A stretch of DNA of 60,000 bases, taken from positions 188,001 through 248,000 of the forward strand of contig NC_045141.1 in NCBI RefSeq assembly GCF_008831285.2, given 5' to 3'. The notes beneath the pieces were generated by a model. It was given only the letters and a program-made list of their open reading frames with translations, was not told the origin of the DNA and did not search any database. The translations under genes and the position numbers were made by a program. The first letter of the stretch is position 1. Every line of letters begins with the position of its first letter. Origin of the DNA: Nymphaea colorata. Taxonomy: Eukaryota; Streptophyta; Magnoliopsida; Nymphaeales; Nymphaeaceae. Of the stretch, positions 13,570 to 24,780 are shown piece after piece.

Positions 13570-15040
13570 CAAACAATTAAGATCTTACATTTCACATGAA
13601 TGATCTTTATCATGAATCCAACTATGTGTGCAAACTAGTGCTTCAATAGTTTTAGAGTGGTTGAACATCTTTAATCATTAATGATTCTTCTAGCTGTACT
13701 GAATACAGACTTAGGCGCCACTGTGGATATAGGAATTGTCAATATATCTTAAGGCATTTTAGATAAAACTCTATATTTACTTTCATTTGCCTTCTACCAA
13801 GATAATATATTGGGTCAGTTAAATATGCTTTCAGATTTATGCGAGGTACTTGAAGAGATGCAGAACTCATGTAGTATGTGAAGAAGACATCTCTAAAAAA
13901 AACTCTATCTTCATCAAACTCCACTATGACATTGTCTGCATTTTCATTTTCTTCATCGTTTTTACCATGCACATTTTTGTACACATTATACAATTCATGA
14001 AGACTGCTCTTCATTTTCTCATATTATACCATTGCATCAACTTCATTCAAACTTCCATGTACATACTTCAAATACCACAATTTAGACCTATGATCTAAAA
14101 CAAAAGCAATTGCAAAGAGGACATTGTAGTCATTTTTTCAATATTTATCATTTTTTTTTTTTGCATTTTGTATGCTAATGACCTTAGATAATCATTTTCT
14201 GCCACACAATGTGTGCGTAAATATTTGTGTACCTTTTGTATTTCTTCAAAAACTATATTAGATGTTAGCATGTCTAGTGGCAGAGAAGATCTTTGTAATA
14301 TTATAGAATAACTTCAAAAACTAACATAAAAAAGTTGCATAAGACCCTTCATCATTAGAAGTATGTAATTACTTTGGTGATCTCTTTACATATTTAATAC
14401 TTTCACGAATTTTTAAAATTGTATCATGTTGATCCTGCATACCATCTTGAACCATAAAATTTATAATATATGCATGGTAGTGAATATGTAAATGCTGCCC
14501 TTTCACTGGAGTAAGATTTCTTCTTCCGAAATTTCTTTTTAGTGTAGTTAAGACCCTTCATCATTTGCCAAACAATTGTCAATAGTAACATAAAATAACT
14601 TTGACTAAATGTTCCATTTAGAAATGCATTATGATAAAACATCATACAAACTATTTGCATTATGTAGTGGAGACATATGTATAAAATTGAGCATATGAAC
14701 AAGCAACTTCTAATATCTATCAATATATTGTCCTGTTATGCATAAATAACTCAATGTTTGTTGTGAAGTCTATATATCAAAAGTCCATGAAACTCGTCGT
14801 GTAGAATCATTTATAAATCCTTCAAATCTCCTTTCCTCAGTCTTATACATTGACATAATATCATCTTTCAACGTTCTTCTAGAAAATAGAATAAACCCTG
14901 GATTGCAAGCTTGAAGAAGTTTGTTATGATATTTATTTTCAGCTAAATTGAATGAAAGCTCATGCGCGATTACACAATTTGAAATGAACTTTCTTATAGA
15001 CTCCATATCAAATTTTTGTGTTGTTATCACCACAAATTTT
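13570..15040 (-). pseudogene. hAT transposase, catalytic and dimerisation part, broken
   Basis: Minus-strand blocks in hAT order: FDMESIRKFISNCVIAHELS, then CNPGF and RRVSWTFDI with the first catalytic Asp (15012-14770); DNCLANDEG (14580-14554) for the DNASAND motif; a C/H block near TTMHIL (about 14490-14470); NDYNVLFAIAFVLDHRSKL (about 14130-14080) for the LAIA.VLDPR.K motif; LYNVYKNV (about 13990), then a DUF4413-like acidic loop; and IPISTVAPKSVFSTARRIIN (about 13720-13665), the hAT dimerisation motif. Stops and frameshifts separate the blocks. With the BED finger at 17671-18009 this was a BED-type (Ac-like) transposase, which cuts at the TIRs and joins to 8-bp-staggered targets. It cannot function now. 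Confidence 0.85.
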
Positions 15041-16893
15041 TACAAAAGACTGCATTTTTTTTTTCATTCAAATGAAATTCTCAGTTATTAGAATTTAATT
15101 TTTTAGACTCTAAGCCAAATTCTAGAACCAAAACAAATTCGCAACTATTTGATCCAAAATGAATCTCTAAACTCTCGTCGAAACCCAAAACACAAAATTC
15201 AAATTAGAAAACCCAACTTTAGATGCGAGATTAAAATCCAAAATCCAAATTTTGGATTCAAATCAGATCCAAAACACAAGTTTAGATCTAAATCAAGAAT
15301 TTCAAACTCAAAATCCAAAGCCGAGACCAAAATGACAAAATTTAAGGCTATGAGCGAAAGCACGCGCACTCACAGACCTTCCCTTTGTTTTATGTTTCGT
15401 TCTCATGCCAATACGCGTGTTTGAGGTAAATCACTCACTAAAATGTGTCGGTGACCAATTAAACCCAATCTGGATTTAAAATGAGCCTGAAGTCACTCAA
15501 AATGGAGTTAGTCACCCATTTGTAACAAAAACAAATTTTTTTACATTTTAAATATAAAAGAATGGTTTTACTCTACAAATGCCCCCACAGTCCTCCCTCT
15601 TGGCAAAAAACTTTTTTTTTTACATTTTAAATATAAAAGAATGGTTTTACTCTACAAATACCTCCACAATCCTCCTTCTTGGATATGGGCTAAGCATTGG
15701 ACCATTTCTATGGTTCTTCACTTGAAGATTTAGAGTTTTATTTGGATCTTCTTCTTCATTTCTTTCTTCTTTTCTTCTTCTTCTTTTCCAAGTTCCAAGT
15801 CTTCAAGAGAGCATGAGAAGATATTAGAGGTTTGTCGTCCTCATTTTTATTTCTTTTTTTTCCACTTGCCACCTCCCTATGGCCATGCAATTAGACTCTA
15901 AAAGATTTCCTTTCTGAAATCAAGAGCTACTCTTGAGTGCACTAGGAGTATCAACAAGGCAAAATAAATTTCATTTCTTCATTTATTACCAAAAAATATC
16001 CTTGTTATGTTGCTTTATTCATCATTTATGCTTGAGATGATGTTCATGTGTAATAGATTAATTTTCCTTAATTAATGAGCAAATGCACAGTGAGAATGAG
16101 TGTTTGGTTTGAGATTTTTCTTCATTATTATGCTTATTTTGAGGTTGAGATTTGTCCAACCAGGAAAGCCTCTTCATGAACATGTACATGTTAAAATGCA
16201 TGTTCATATCATTCTCACGTTTAGTTTCTTTCTTAATCACTCGATTAAGAACCCCAATGAGTGTTTTGTTACGTTGCTCTCCATTTCTTGTGTATTTGAT
16301 TTTCTTCTGTACCCAATGGTGGAAGAGATAAACTTTCTTGTAAAGAAACAGAATAATTATGGTTTTATGTTCACATATAAAAATATCTGGAATCATGTTT
16401 TTCAAAAGATTTTTGAAAGCAAGAATCCTCTTTAATAAGGCATTGGAGACTTAGCCTATGCTCTTGCATGAGTCCAAGTTCCTCTTCAGCCTACATAGAA
16501 AAATTGAAGTTGGATATTTTCAACTTATTTCTTGATTTCAACTCCCACGAAAGCATATGCGTATATATATGTTATATACGTATATGTGCACATGACTATC
16601 TTTCTTTGTCTTTCTTTTTATAATTTAACATACTCTTTTATAAATTTTCCTATACATGCATAAGTGAATATATATGTGTGTTCCACTTTTTTTTCTAAAA
16701 CTCTCTCCCTCTCCCTAGAATCTCTCTCCAAAATCTCTCTCTTTCTAAAATCTTCTTCTTCTTCTCCATTCAATTTAATACTTCCTTTTGCAAACTTTCA
16801 TATACATATACATGTGGATATATATACATATTATATAAGTATATATACGTATACGTATCTCTCTCTCTTTAAAACCATTGTTTTGTGATGATC

Positions 16894-16924
<31 letters not shown>

Positions 16925-17670
16925 ATGCCTTTCATATTAAAGGCTTTCATCTTTTCTATTCTTTCAAATATTTTTCTCCCATGATTTAAGGTTTTAATTT
17001 CTCATTTGTCGATTTCACTAAAACTCAAGTAATGACCCAATATTGGAATCATGCTTGATGGTCTACAACCCCATTCTATTTTCAATTTTTTTTTCTTTTC
17101 ATAAAAATATTTATGACAATCTTATAAATAAAAATGAGAAAATTAAATATATATAATGGTAGGAATGCTTGTAGGTGAATGTTATGGTAGGAATGAATGA
17201 CCTCCTTCTAATAATGTAGGGTCAATGCATTCATGCATCCACATTCACTTAACATCATGAATGATCACAAGTACCCATCTAAAAGAACTTAACAAGATGA
17301 GATAGAGCTCTAACTAGGTTGTAACCGAATTAGAGCAAAAAGCTATTTAAAGTCTTACGAGAACACTAAATTGGTTTCAAAAATGTGATCTTCAAATGTT
17401 TTCAAACAATATTTCTAAAGATTTTCTAATTCAAGATTTCTCAAATCAAAGCAAATGATTCTTCAAAACTTTCACAAAAATTTGAAAAGATATTTAACTA
17501 TCTCATTTAAGCCAAAACGAAATGCATCAAGAATAAATATAGCCCTTGGATTGGTTACCCCCAGTAAAAGCAATGGAAACAATCAATCCTCATACCGACG
17601 GGCGAGTCCCTTTCTCTCTCATTTAAAATGAAACCTCATTTTTCTCGAGCACTCTGAAAACCAAATATTT
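15041..17670. other. Sequence interrupting the hAT transposase between BED finger and catalytic domain
   Basis: In the family, the block starting FD-E-SR lies a short distance after the BED region, but here 2.6 kb intervene. It may be an intron or a later insertion. Contents: A-rich AATCCAAAATCC-like sequence (15120-15340), a 79-bp tandem duplication (15541-15682), a CT microsatellite (about 16893-16924), and ATATACGTATA-rich segments (16560-16860). Two overlapping frames of about 110 codons on opposite strands at 16058-16435 have no domain. No terminal repeats or splice signals were established. Confidence 0.45.
15541..15682. repeat. Two-copy tandem duplication, 79-bp period
   Basis: Units begin TTACATTTTAAATATAAAAG at 15541 and 15620, continue AATGGTTTTACTCTACAAAT, and end CTCC-TCTTGG. 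Only a few substitutions separate them, so the duplication is younger than the surrounding element. Confidence 0.85.
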
Positions 17671-18009
17671 TTAGGGATGTAAACATGTATACATAGAGAA
17701 GTTGCACCAGTCACTAACTGCAACTAACAAAGTTCCTTGTTTTCCTTTACTGATTTGACTATTTAAACATGATTTTAGATATCGACTTAAATGACTAGTC
17801 CCATTAGCATTACATCTTTTCAGTCGTTCTCCACAATGTTTGCATTTGAAAAACTCTTTTCCCTTATACTTAACTAATGTAAAATCAATCGGTACTTTTG
17901 AACTCCTTTTTCTCTTGGAGACAGCTTCTCCCTCAGTTGATGAATATGATTCGACTGACTCCATAATAGGAGTTGGACAATATTTTTTATCTGAAGAACT
18001 AGAAAACAT
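17671..18009 (-). pseudogene. BED zinc-finger exon of the hAT transposase
   Basis: The fragment (112 codons) has a serine-rich start, a basic KRKRSSKVP segment, then FTLVKYKGKEFFKCKHCGER and a GTSHLSRYLKSC motif. That is the DNA-binding BED finger of plant hAT transposases (C-x2-C ... H-x3-C type). Usually the third ligand is a His in L-R-H-L; here it is Tyr (RYLKSC), so zinc binding is probably impaired. A possible 5' exon or leader upstream (to 20464) was not found. The open frame ends at a stop after the finger, far from the catalytic part. Confidence 0.8.
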
Positions 18010-19782
18010 AATTGACTATGCATCCAATATAATAAAAGACAACCTAAATTCCAAAAGTTGAGATAACACATGTAAATAACCAAGACAATAAAAAAGAATA
18101 ATAAGATGCACGATAAATAAAATGAAGAAAAAGAGGCATAATATTGTTGCAGTAAGATAGAAAATGTTCAAACAAAGGAGCAAGGTTCTTGAAATTAAGA
18201 GAAAAAACATTAAAATTATGAAAAAGTATGTTAACAAGGCATGTTCATGATATGTACAGTTCATACTTTGTTAAATCATGTAATGAACTTTGAATTATGT
18301 AAGTACAACATGTGAGCAAACTTTTCCAGTGCGTAACAAAGTGCATGAAATTGAACTCTTCATTGATTGATTGCGATTGATCCCTCTTGGACAGTTGCGG
18401 CCAACTTTTTTGGGCTAGTCTGAATCAATTGAAACTTTCTTTTGATACCATTGCCTTGAAGTGGTATTTCCAACCATTACTTCACCTGCTATGCAATTCA
18501 ACTTTGAAACTCAACCATTTCTGTTCATTTGATCTAAAACACTACAAACATGGTTGCAGAGTACTATTAAATACTATGGAGATTTCCTGATGTCATGATA
18601 TTATAGGAAAAAATCCTCCACCAAACAAAATTTAAGTACACTAATTCAAGAACTTCGTGAACTACTTCTGAAAATTCACCAAATTGTTCTCACAATGCAC
18701 CAAGGTTTGTGCTTGTCAAAAGCTTCTGAGATTTTGATTTGGAACCACAAGGTAGACAGATATGTTACAAGTATCATGATTCAGAAGACCATTTAAACTA
18801 CTCGCTGCAGACTGTATTACAAAATGAAGCCGTTAGCAATGAAACTAAATGAAAAGTGCATGAAGTGTGTATGCAGCTGCTTTTTCTCATGTCTATGTAT
18901 GGAAAAAAATAAATAAAGAAAGAAAAGACAATTAGGATAAAGAGAGTTGCATTCACAAATCAGTTATGAAAATGTAGTTGAAGCAAGGAAGGCCCCATAC
19001 AAGTCTGGAATCTAGAGCCTAGGTGCAATAAGAAAAGTACTAAGAAGTTGCATGCTCAAAGCACATGTAACAGTGAGGACAATTACAAAATGCAAAAGAA
19101 ACAAGCAATCAAAGTGGCAGGAAAATCTGATGCAAGAGCAAAAAGCATACAGGCAGAAAATTCAGATATGAAACATAATATACATGTTTTTGATTTTTCA
19201 TTTTAATTCCTTTATGTTTCATCTCAAAATAGCAACCAACCCTTTAACATGGGTTGATGCTACAAGAAAAACTCCTACAATTAGTAGATGCCGCAAAAAT
19301 AATATGAAAAAGACTATTGAAAGTACAGGGGAATAGTGTATCAAAATCATGATATTCAAATAAGCTAGAAAATTTGTTTGTCAGAGTCTTAGCATAATGG
19401 GGCTCTATGGGCAGTTGAAAACCCCAACTCTCGACAAGAAGAACAAAGAATTACTTGACAATGAAACAAATGACAATTCAAATTGCTTGCTTTAGGACAT
19501 AATGAACTAATAACCATTACCATCTAAATAGTCTTATGCAACATAAATTGAAACACAAGGATGACCAATAATCTATCCAGAAACCTTGGAAAATCATATA
19601 AATTGCATTCCAAAGCTAAGAAGAAACCCACTAACTAAAGAAACTCAAGCAAAAAAAAGTGATGTTGAGATGCAAAAAGCATTCATAATTTATATAAGTT
19701 ACCAAAACTTTTGCACTTCCAAAATCACATAATTTTAGCTGGTGAGTGTGAGGATTAACATGCATATGTTACATTGTTAGTA

Positions 19783-19824
<42 letters not shown>

Positions 19825-20280
19825 GGGTTTCATTTCCTTACCTGGTCTTCCCTTAGGATTTTCAAAAATATAGGCTTCACCCTACTCGGTCCATGAAAGA
19901 CGGCTGAGAGAGAGATAGACAGATCTAGGGTTTCATTTCCTTACCTGGTCTTCCCTTAGGATTTAGAAGCCACAGTTAAGATCTGCCGAAGCTTCTATCA
20001 AGAAAATACATTGTCCCTGCCAAACCACTATGATTGGAGCAGCCGAACGTCAAAACTTGTCTGACTTGAAGGCTGAAACCCTAATGCAGTTGCAGCTAGC
20101 ATGATGGCGTCTTGTGCCTTCACACGCCAAAGAGAGGAGAATGGACAAGTAGTCAATGTAGGACACCAGAAACAACAATGAGGCACTCAGGCACAATGTA
20201 GAGGAGAAGGCTTCATTCATTCACTTTGAAAAAAACCTTGACTTTGAGTCTTCAACCAGCCCTAAGTCGGTAAGTCTGTG
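18010..20280. other. 5' non-coding part of the hAT element
   Basis: No domain was seen on either strand. It contains a GA microsatellite (19785-19820) and a perfect 39-bp direct repeat starting TAGGGTTTCATTTCC at 19823-19861 and 19926-19964. The right end passes into the GC-rich subterminal region. Confidence 0.5.
19823..19964. repeat. Perfect 39-bp direct repeat beside a GA microsatellite
   Basis: The copies at 19823-19861 and 19926-19964 are identical over 39 bases and each is preceded by GAGAGA sequence. The period is 103 bp. Identity suggests a recent slippage or unequal-exchange event inside an old element. Confidence 0.85.
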
Positions 20281-21692
20281 AGTGTCGGGCTTCTTAGGGC
20301 CTCGACAGACAGACTTTCTAGTCCAAGCCTGGCCCATTAGATTATCGGGTCGGGTCAGGCCCAATAATCTAAGCTTGATAAATTGTTTATGGTACCTAGG
20401 CCTAGGCCCAAGTCAGGCCGGGTATCGGGTACCCACCGGTTGCCTGACCCGATGGCCAGTCTTAGCTAAAACCATGTTGGGTTTATGTTTATCACGAGTA
20501 AGTCAATACTCTCTTATTTTGATTTGAGTTCATTCCTTCTGGTTTGAATTCAATTTAGTTCTAAATTTCATGGAGCTCAGCAAATTTCTTCAATCTTTCA
20601 GCATGTCTTTAAAAGTAAGTAGCTTTCCAAGTGCCCTCAGCTCAACCTGTGAAAATTCTAATAAAAATTTGATTTTTTTATGACCTTCTTTGGTTTCTCT
20701 CTATAAATGTGCCGTATATGGCTTGGTAATTGATTTTTGGAGCAAAATGAGAGGAATTTTCAACAAGATTTTAACCGAAGCTTATTTAAAAGCCTGGCCA
20801 TAGGCTGGTTTTGTCAGATCGAGAAAATTCATTTGGAACTTTGAAAATACACTGGGGCAAAATAGTTATTTACTTTTTGAGACATTCTTCTACGTAAACA
20901 TAAGGTATATGTCACATATACCTTGGTTTATGATTTTCTTTGATTGCAAATCCTTAGTTCAAGCCCATCTCTTTATTTGAGCCTGTTTCGAGCCACAATC
21001 ACACACAATGGTATTTTGGTCATTTGCCACCTTGCAAGTATTTTTCATAAACCTAACTGAGGAGCTACATGAACCTAAGTTAGGTTTCCAAAAACATTTC
21101 ATGGATCTGGTAGGCCTAAGCCCAGGCTCAGCCTACCCCAATTCTTCATCAAAACTAAATTTTACAAGGACTGCACCTAGGCTGAAACTATGCCCAGCCT
21201 AGGACTGAATCCAGAATTTTCTTTCAGAGACTAAACCTGACCCAAGTTTATCCCATGTCATATAGCTTGAACCCACCTAAACTAGCTCGAGCCAAGTTCT
21301 GGTCCTCAACATGTCTAAATCTCCATTCATACTTCTGATCCGGATCATATATCTACTTTTATTTCTATGTTTGGATCTCATATCCAAGTCTTAGATCTGA
21401 TCTATCTTTATAGATCCAGATCCATTATTCTGCTTTCAGATACTAGATATTGAATCATAATTCAAATTCTAATACCACTGGATCCAACTTCTAAAATTTT
21501 CCTTGGATTTGGATCCTCATATGAGATTAATGCACATTATATCTAAAAATGTATCATGATTTTCTCACTCTACGCTCAATGTCAATTCTTTGTTGGGCAG
21601 TCCGACTCAGACAAAGTCAAAATGGGTATCCATGTGTGGTTGGAATGAACATTTATCTGATTTTAGAATAAGGTATTCTCCTCTCAAGCCAT

Positions 21693-21700
21693 TATAAATA
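21693..21700 (+). promoter_or_regulatory. TATA box of element B 5' LTR
   Basis: The sequence is ATTATAAATAGGAGTTCACC, followed by CCCCCTCTCACACA, a plausible start region. It is the best-preserved TATA box among the family copies here. Confidence 0.7.
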
Positions 21701-22510
21701 GGAGTTCACCCCCCTCTCACACACTGACCTTGAGCTATCCCTAGAGAAGCCTGCAAAGTTGGTAAACTTCCAACTGTGTACTTGAAAAAAAGGTTTAAAT
21801 AAAAACAAGTTAAATTTTTAGAGTCTTGGTTCAAGCTGCATTAGCACACAACCTAGACCCAACCAAACTTAGTGTGGGGGTTGTGTGAGTGGGTACAGCC
21901 AGGATGCTAGTTTTAGGTAATTTATGTTTTCCTCTTCTTTCGTTTCTTATTTGCAATTTAGTTCCTTATGCATGTTTAGTTTTCTTTTTGCTTATGAAAT
22001 AAATGAAATATCTATCATATCTCACATGGTTTGCTTAAGACCAATCATATTTACAGTCAAACCCATCTCAAGTAGGTTCGAACCATGGGTAGCATGTGTA
22101 GGAAGACTGAACCCAATCATTTTGATAAACTTACCCATAGTTCATTTCGATCTTGGATCTCAATTTGAAACATTGCATTCAAATCTAGACCTCATGATGA
22201 TTCAATCCTAGATCTGAAGTCCAATTTTAGCATACTTAGAGTTGGATCCCAACTATTGAATTATTATGGATTTTGTACTTTAGAGCATGGATTTTGGATC
22301 AGATTTCACTTAATGGCTTTTGGATCCTAAAATCTCAAACTGTGGTTATCAGATCATGGATTTTGTATATCAAATTTTAGATTTTAAACCATATTTTTTG
22401 GATCTTGATTTTAGATTTTGGATTTAGATCTCTAGCTTTGGATTTAGATCATGGATTCTGGATTATAAATCTTAGATCAATATTCACATGATAGAATCAA
22501 ATACAATATT

Positions 22511-22720
22511 TTTAAACCCTGTATTCATTAGATTTGGATCTATCCTTTTAGAATTCCGATCTTAAGAGATCCAATTGTCAATACAAGATCAAACCTACCG
22601 GATTTCTGACCTTAAGATTTTTAAACCCTGTATTCATTAGATTTGGATCTATCCTTTTAGAACTCCGATCTTAAGAGATCCAATTGTCAATGCAAGATCA
22701 AACCTACTGGATTTCTGACC
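22511..22720. repeat. 109-bp tandem duplication within the B 5' LTR
   Basis: Copies at 22511-22611 and 22620-22720 share about 101 bases with three transition differences. The other LTR copies in the window have a single version, so the duplication happened after B inserted. Confidence 0.85.
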
Positions 22721-23328
22721 TCGCATTTTGGATAAACAGTCTTATTGACATGATATGATATATATGATATTTGGATTTTTATGGCATCTTTAATTTCAAA
22801 TTTAGAATGAGAATCTTATAAATCTCTTAGATCCTGATTTCAATTTTTGGGTTCAGATCTAGATTTCTCTGTTTGGTATATGTCCTACACCCAAGTCCCA
22901 ATAGTGACCAGACTTCAAGTCTATATGACCTAGTTTTTTCCATACATCATATTGTATTTAAGACATCAATTTGCATTGATCTGTGATGATTCAGACTTGA
23001 CCAGACTTCAAATTAATTTCTTTTTTTTTTCATCAGTCCATTTTTTAGATTTACTTAAATTTTTAAAAGATGTATGATTTTAAATTTAGGGAACATTTGC
23101 TTTTTTGGTTTCAGACGACATTTAGAGTTGGGAAACAAAACACTTTAGTCTAGTCCTTGGTCTAATCACTCAGGTAAAGTCATGAAGAGCAGTCAGACCT
23201 CACACTGACAGATAGAGTCTCATCTCTTGGAATGTCATACAAAGAAACAAAGGCGAGTACATGTATTTTATTTCATTTATATGGTCTACTTGTAAGTTTT
23301 AATAAAAAGTTTTATATGTAAACAAAAG

Positions 23329-23347
23329 TGGCGATCGTGATGGGACC
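23329..23347 (+). other. Primer-binding site of element B
   Basis: TGGCGATCGTGATGGGACC starts four bases after the LTR end. It shares TGGC-A-C-TGATGGGACC with the site of element C. A tRNA-Arg primer is plausible because Tat/Ogre elements use it, but pairing was not checked against a tRNA from this genome. Confidence 0.7.
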
Positions 23348-24780
23348 TGCCACTATTTGACTAGACTAAAGGTTCCAATTTTCTATGTTCCAAATGTCAT
23401 TCCTTCATTGGAGCCTTCTAGTTACCCTTATTTGATATATGCATATATCTCTGATGTGCATTAAGACTTAAAATTGAGAGAGATTGACCATGTTCATTTA
23501 GTAAAGGATCACACATTATCTCTCTCACACTTAATGAGATGTTTGAAAACAATTTTTGCTTCTCATTTTGATTTTAACCTCCATCTTAGGCCAACTATTT
23601 GTGCAAGTGCTTGCATTTTTCAAAACTTCTCACTCATTTGTCTCGGTTTTCACATCATGGAATACTCTGTATATGCATTTGCTCAAGGTGTTTCAATGGA
23701 AACCAATTAACTAGGGTGGGTATTGGCCCTCCCTTCACCTGTATTGAGGCATTAGCCCATTGTATTGGTGAGTGATCAATGAGAACAAAGACCCTTAGCC
23801 TTAGAACCATTTGGAGGAGTCTGTGCCACGTACTTTGGAGTTCTTGTCCAAGTAGATGGGCATATATGGTCTATGGAACAATTTATGATCTCAAATCTCA
23901 AATGTCTAGTGCATGTGACCAAGCCCTTTTCCAACATTTGCATGATAGAGTTGTGTCACTAGGGGGCCCTGTTTGTAGAATTATGTGTATGCCTTGTCTG
24001 AATTATATGTTTATTCATTTCACATGCATCACATTTCATCAATTCTATTCACCAATTTTTCATAGAAAAAAATATTTGTTTTCTTGTGTCAAAAACGTTA
24101 AGATTTTTTTTTTCCAATGACATTTTGTAGGGTCTCTTCAGCTTGTCAGTGTCAACATTGTCATTAAGTTTGAATCTCCTATTGGGTCGATTCTAATAGA
24201 TATAGTCTCATCACCTTGTTAGACTATCCTCTATTTGTGTATTCATTCACATGACTGTCTTGATTCTCACCCTATCATTTTGTCAGTCACTATGATCAGA
24301 ACATTTCTCCTATGCCATATTGTATATTTTATTCTCAAAAGTGATCTAGACATCAGACTCAATTCCCCAATCGTGAGTACAACATCAAAATATCAAGACA
24401 AGCTAGTTATAAAACAAGCTTGTTATCATTTCATTTCTTGTTCTCTCCCATGCCATTTAGGGATGCTTGGGGTCTTCTTATCAAATTTCTTTCTTCAATC
24501 AAAGTCGTTTTCCCCTCCCATATTCAAGCATTTGCGGTATTCTTTCATATGATATATTCTTTGATGGTCAAGCTAGACTCTTGTCTCCATTTATGCATTC
24601 TTTTCATTGCCCTTCATATTGAGGCATCCTTTTTACAAGAACATTATATGTTGCAAGGAAATGGCCACAAAATATTTTCAATAAGAAAATTCCAAAGTTT
24701 TCAAAATCTGATACAATCAATTTACAAGACTTCACAATCCAAGTGTATAGAAATTTTTCATATTTTGTAGTAGCCCCAAG
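23348..24780 (+). other. Element B leader joined directly to post-integrase sequence
   Basis: 23348-24415 aligns with C's leader (45426 down to about 44350); matching translations include SDQ-EQRPL and HIVYFILKSD/HIVYSILICD. From about 24540 the sequence aligns instead with C near 37270 downward, with TCTTTGATGG, TTCATATTGAGGCATC and AAATGGCCACAAAAT. So ORF1 through integrase is missing, and the junction lies within about 24430-24540. Short open frames here (23474-23710, 24235-24552) lack domains and are interrupted relative to the C copy. Confidence 0.65.

Larger units (their letters stand above)
12746..20464 (-). mobile_element. hAT transposon, about 7.7 kb, inserted in the LTR of element B
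   Basis: The left end reads TAAGGCTGGGCATTGGGCC and the right end inverted TAAGACTGGCCATCGGGTC. The flanking octamers are ACTGAAAC (12738-12745) and GCTAAAAC (20465-20472), matching at 6 of 8 with two transitions, as expected for an aged 8-bp hAT duplication. LTR sequence is continuous across the insertion. Both ends are GC-rich with GGCCC/GGGCC subterminal repeats (to about 12960 and from about 20280). A broken transposase gene runs on the minus strand. The TIRs match those of the MITE at 34926-35261. Confidence 0.85.
20465..23324 (+). repeat. 5' LTR of element B, second part
   Basis: It continues the LTR after the hAT insertion, carries the TATA box (21693-21700), and ends at 23324 in ATGTAAACA followed by the primer-binding site. 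It aligns inverted with 8326-11700 and 45450-49600. Compared with B's 3' LTR it retains about 850 bp (roughly 20670-21520) that the 3' LTR has lost. It contains a recent-looking 109-bp tandem duplication at 22511-22720. Confidence 0.85.

Noticed and set aside
16058-16435. Two overlapping frames of over 110 codons on opposite strands
   Set aside because: They lie in the non-coding interior of the hAT element, show no domain, and have low-complexity composition.
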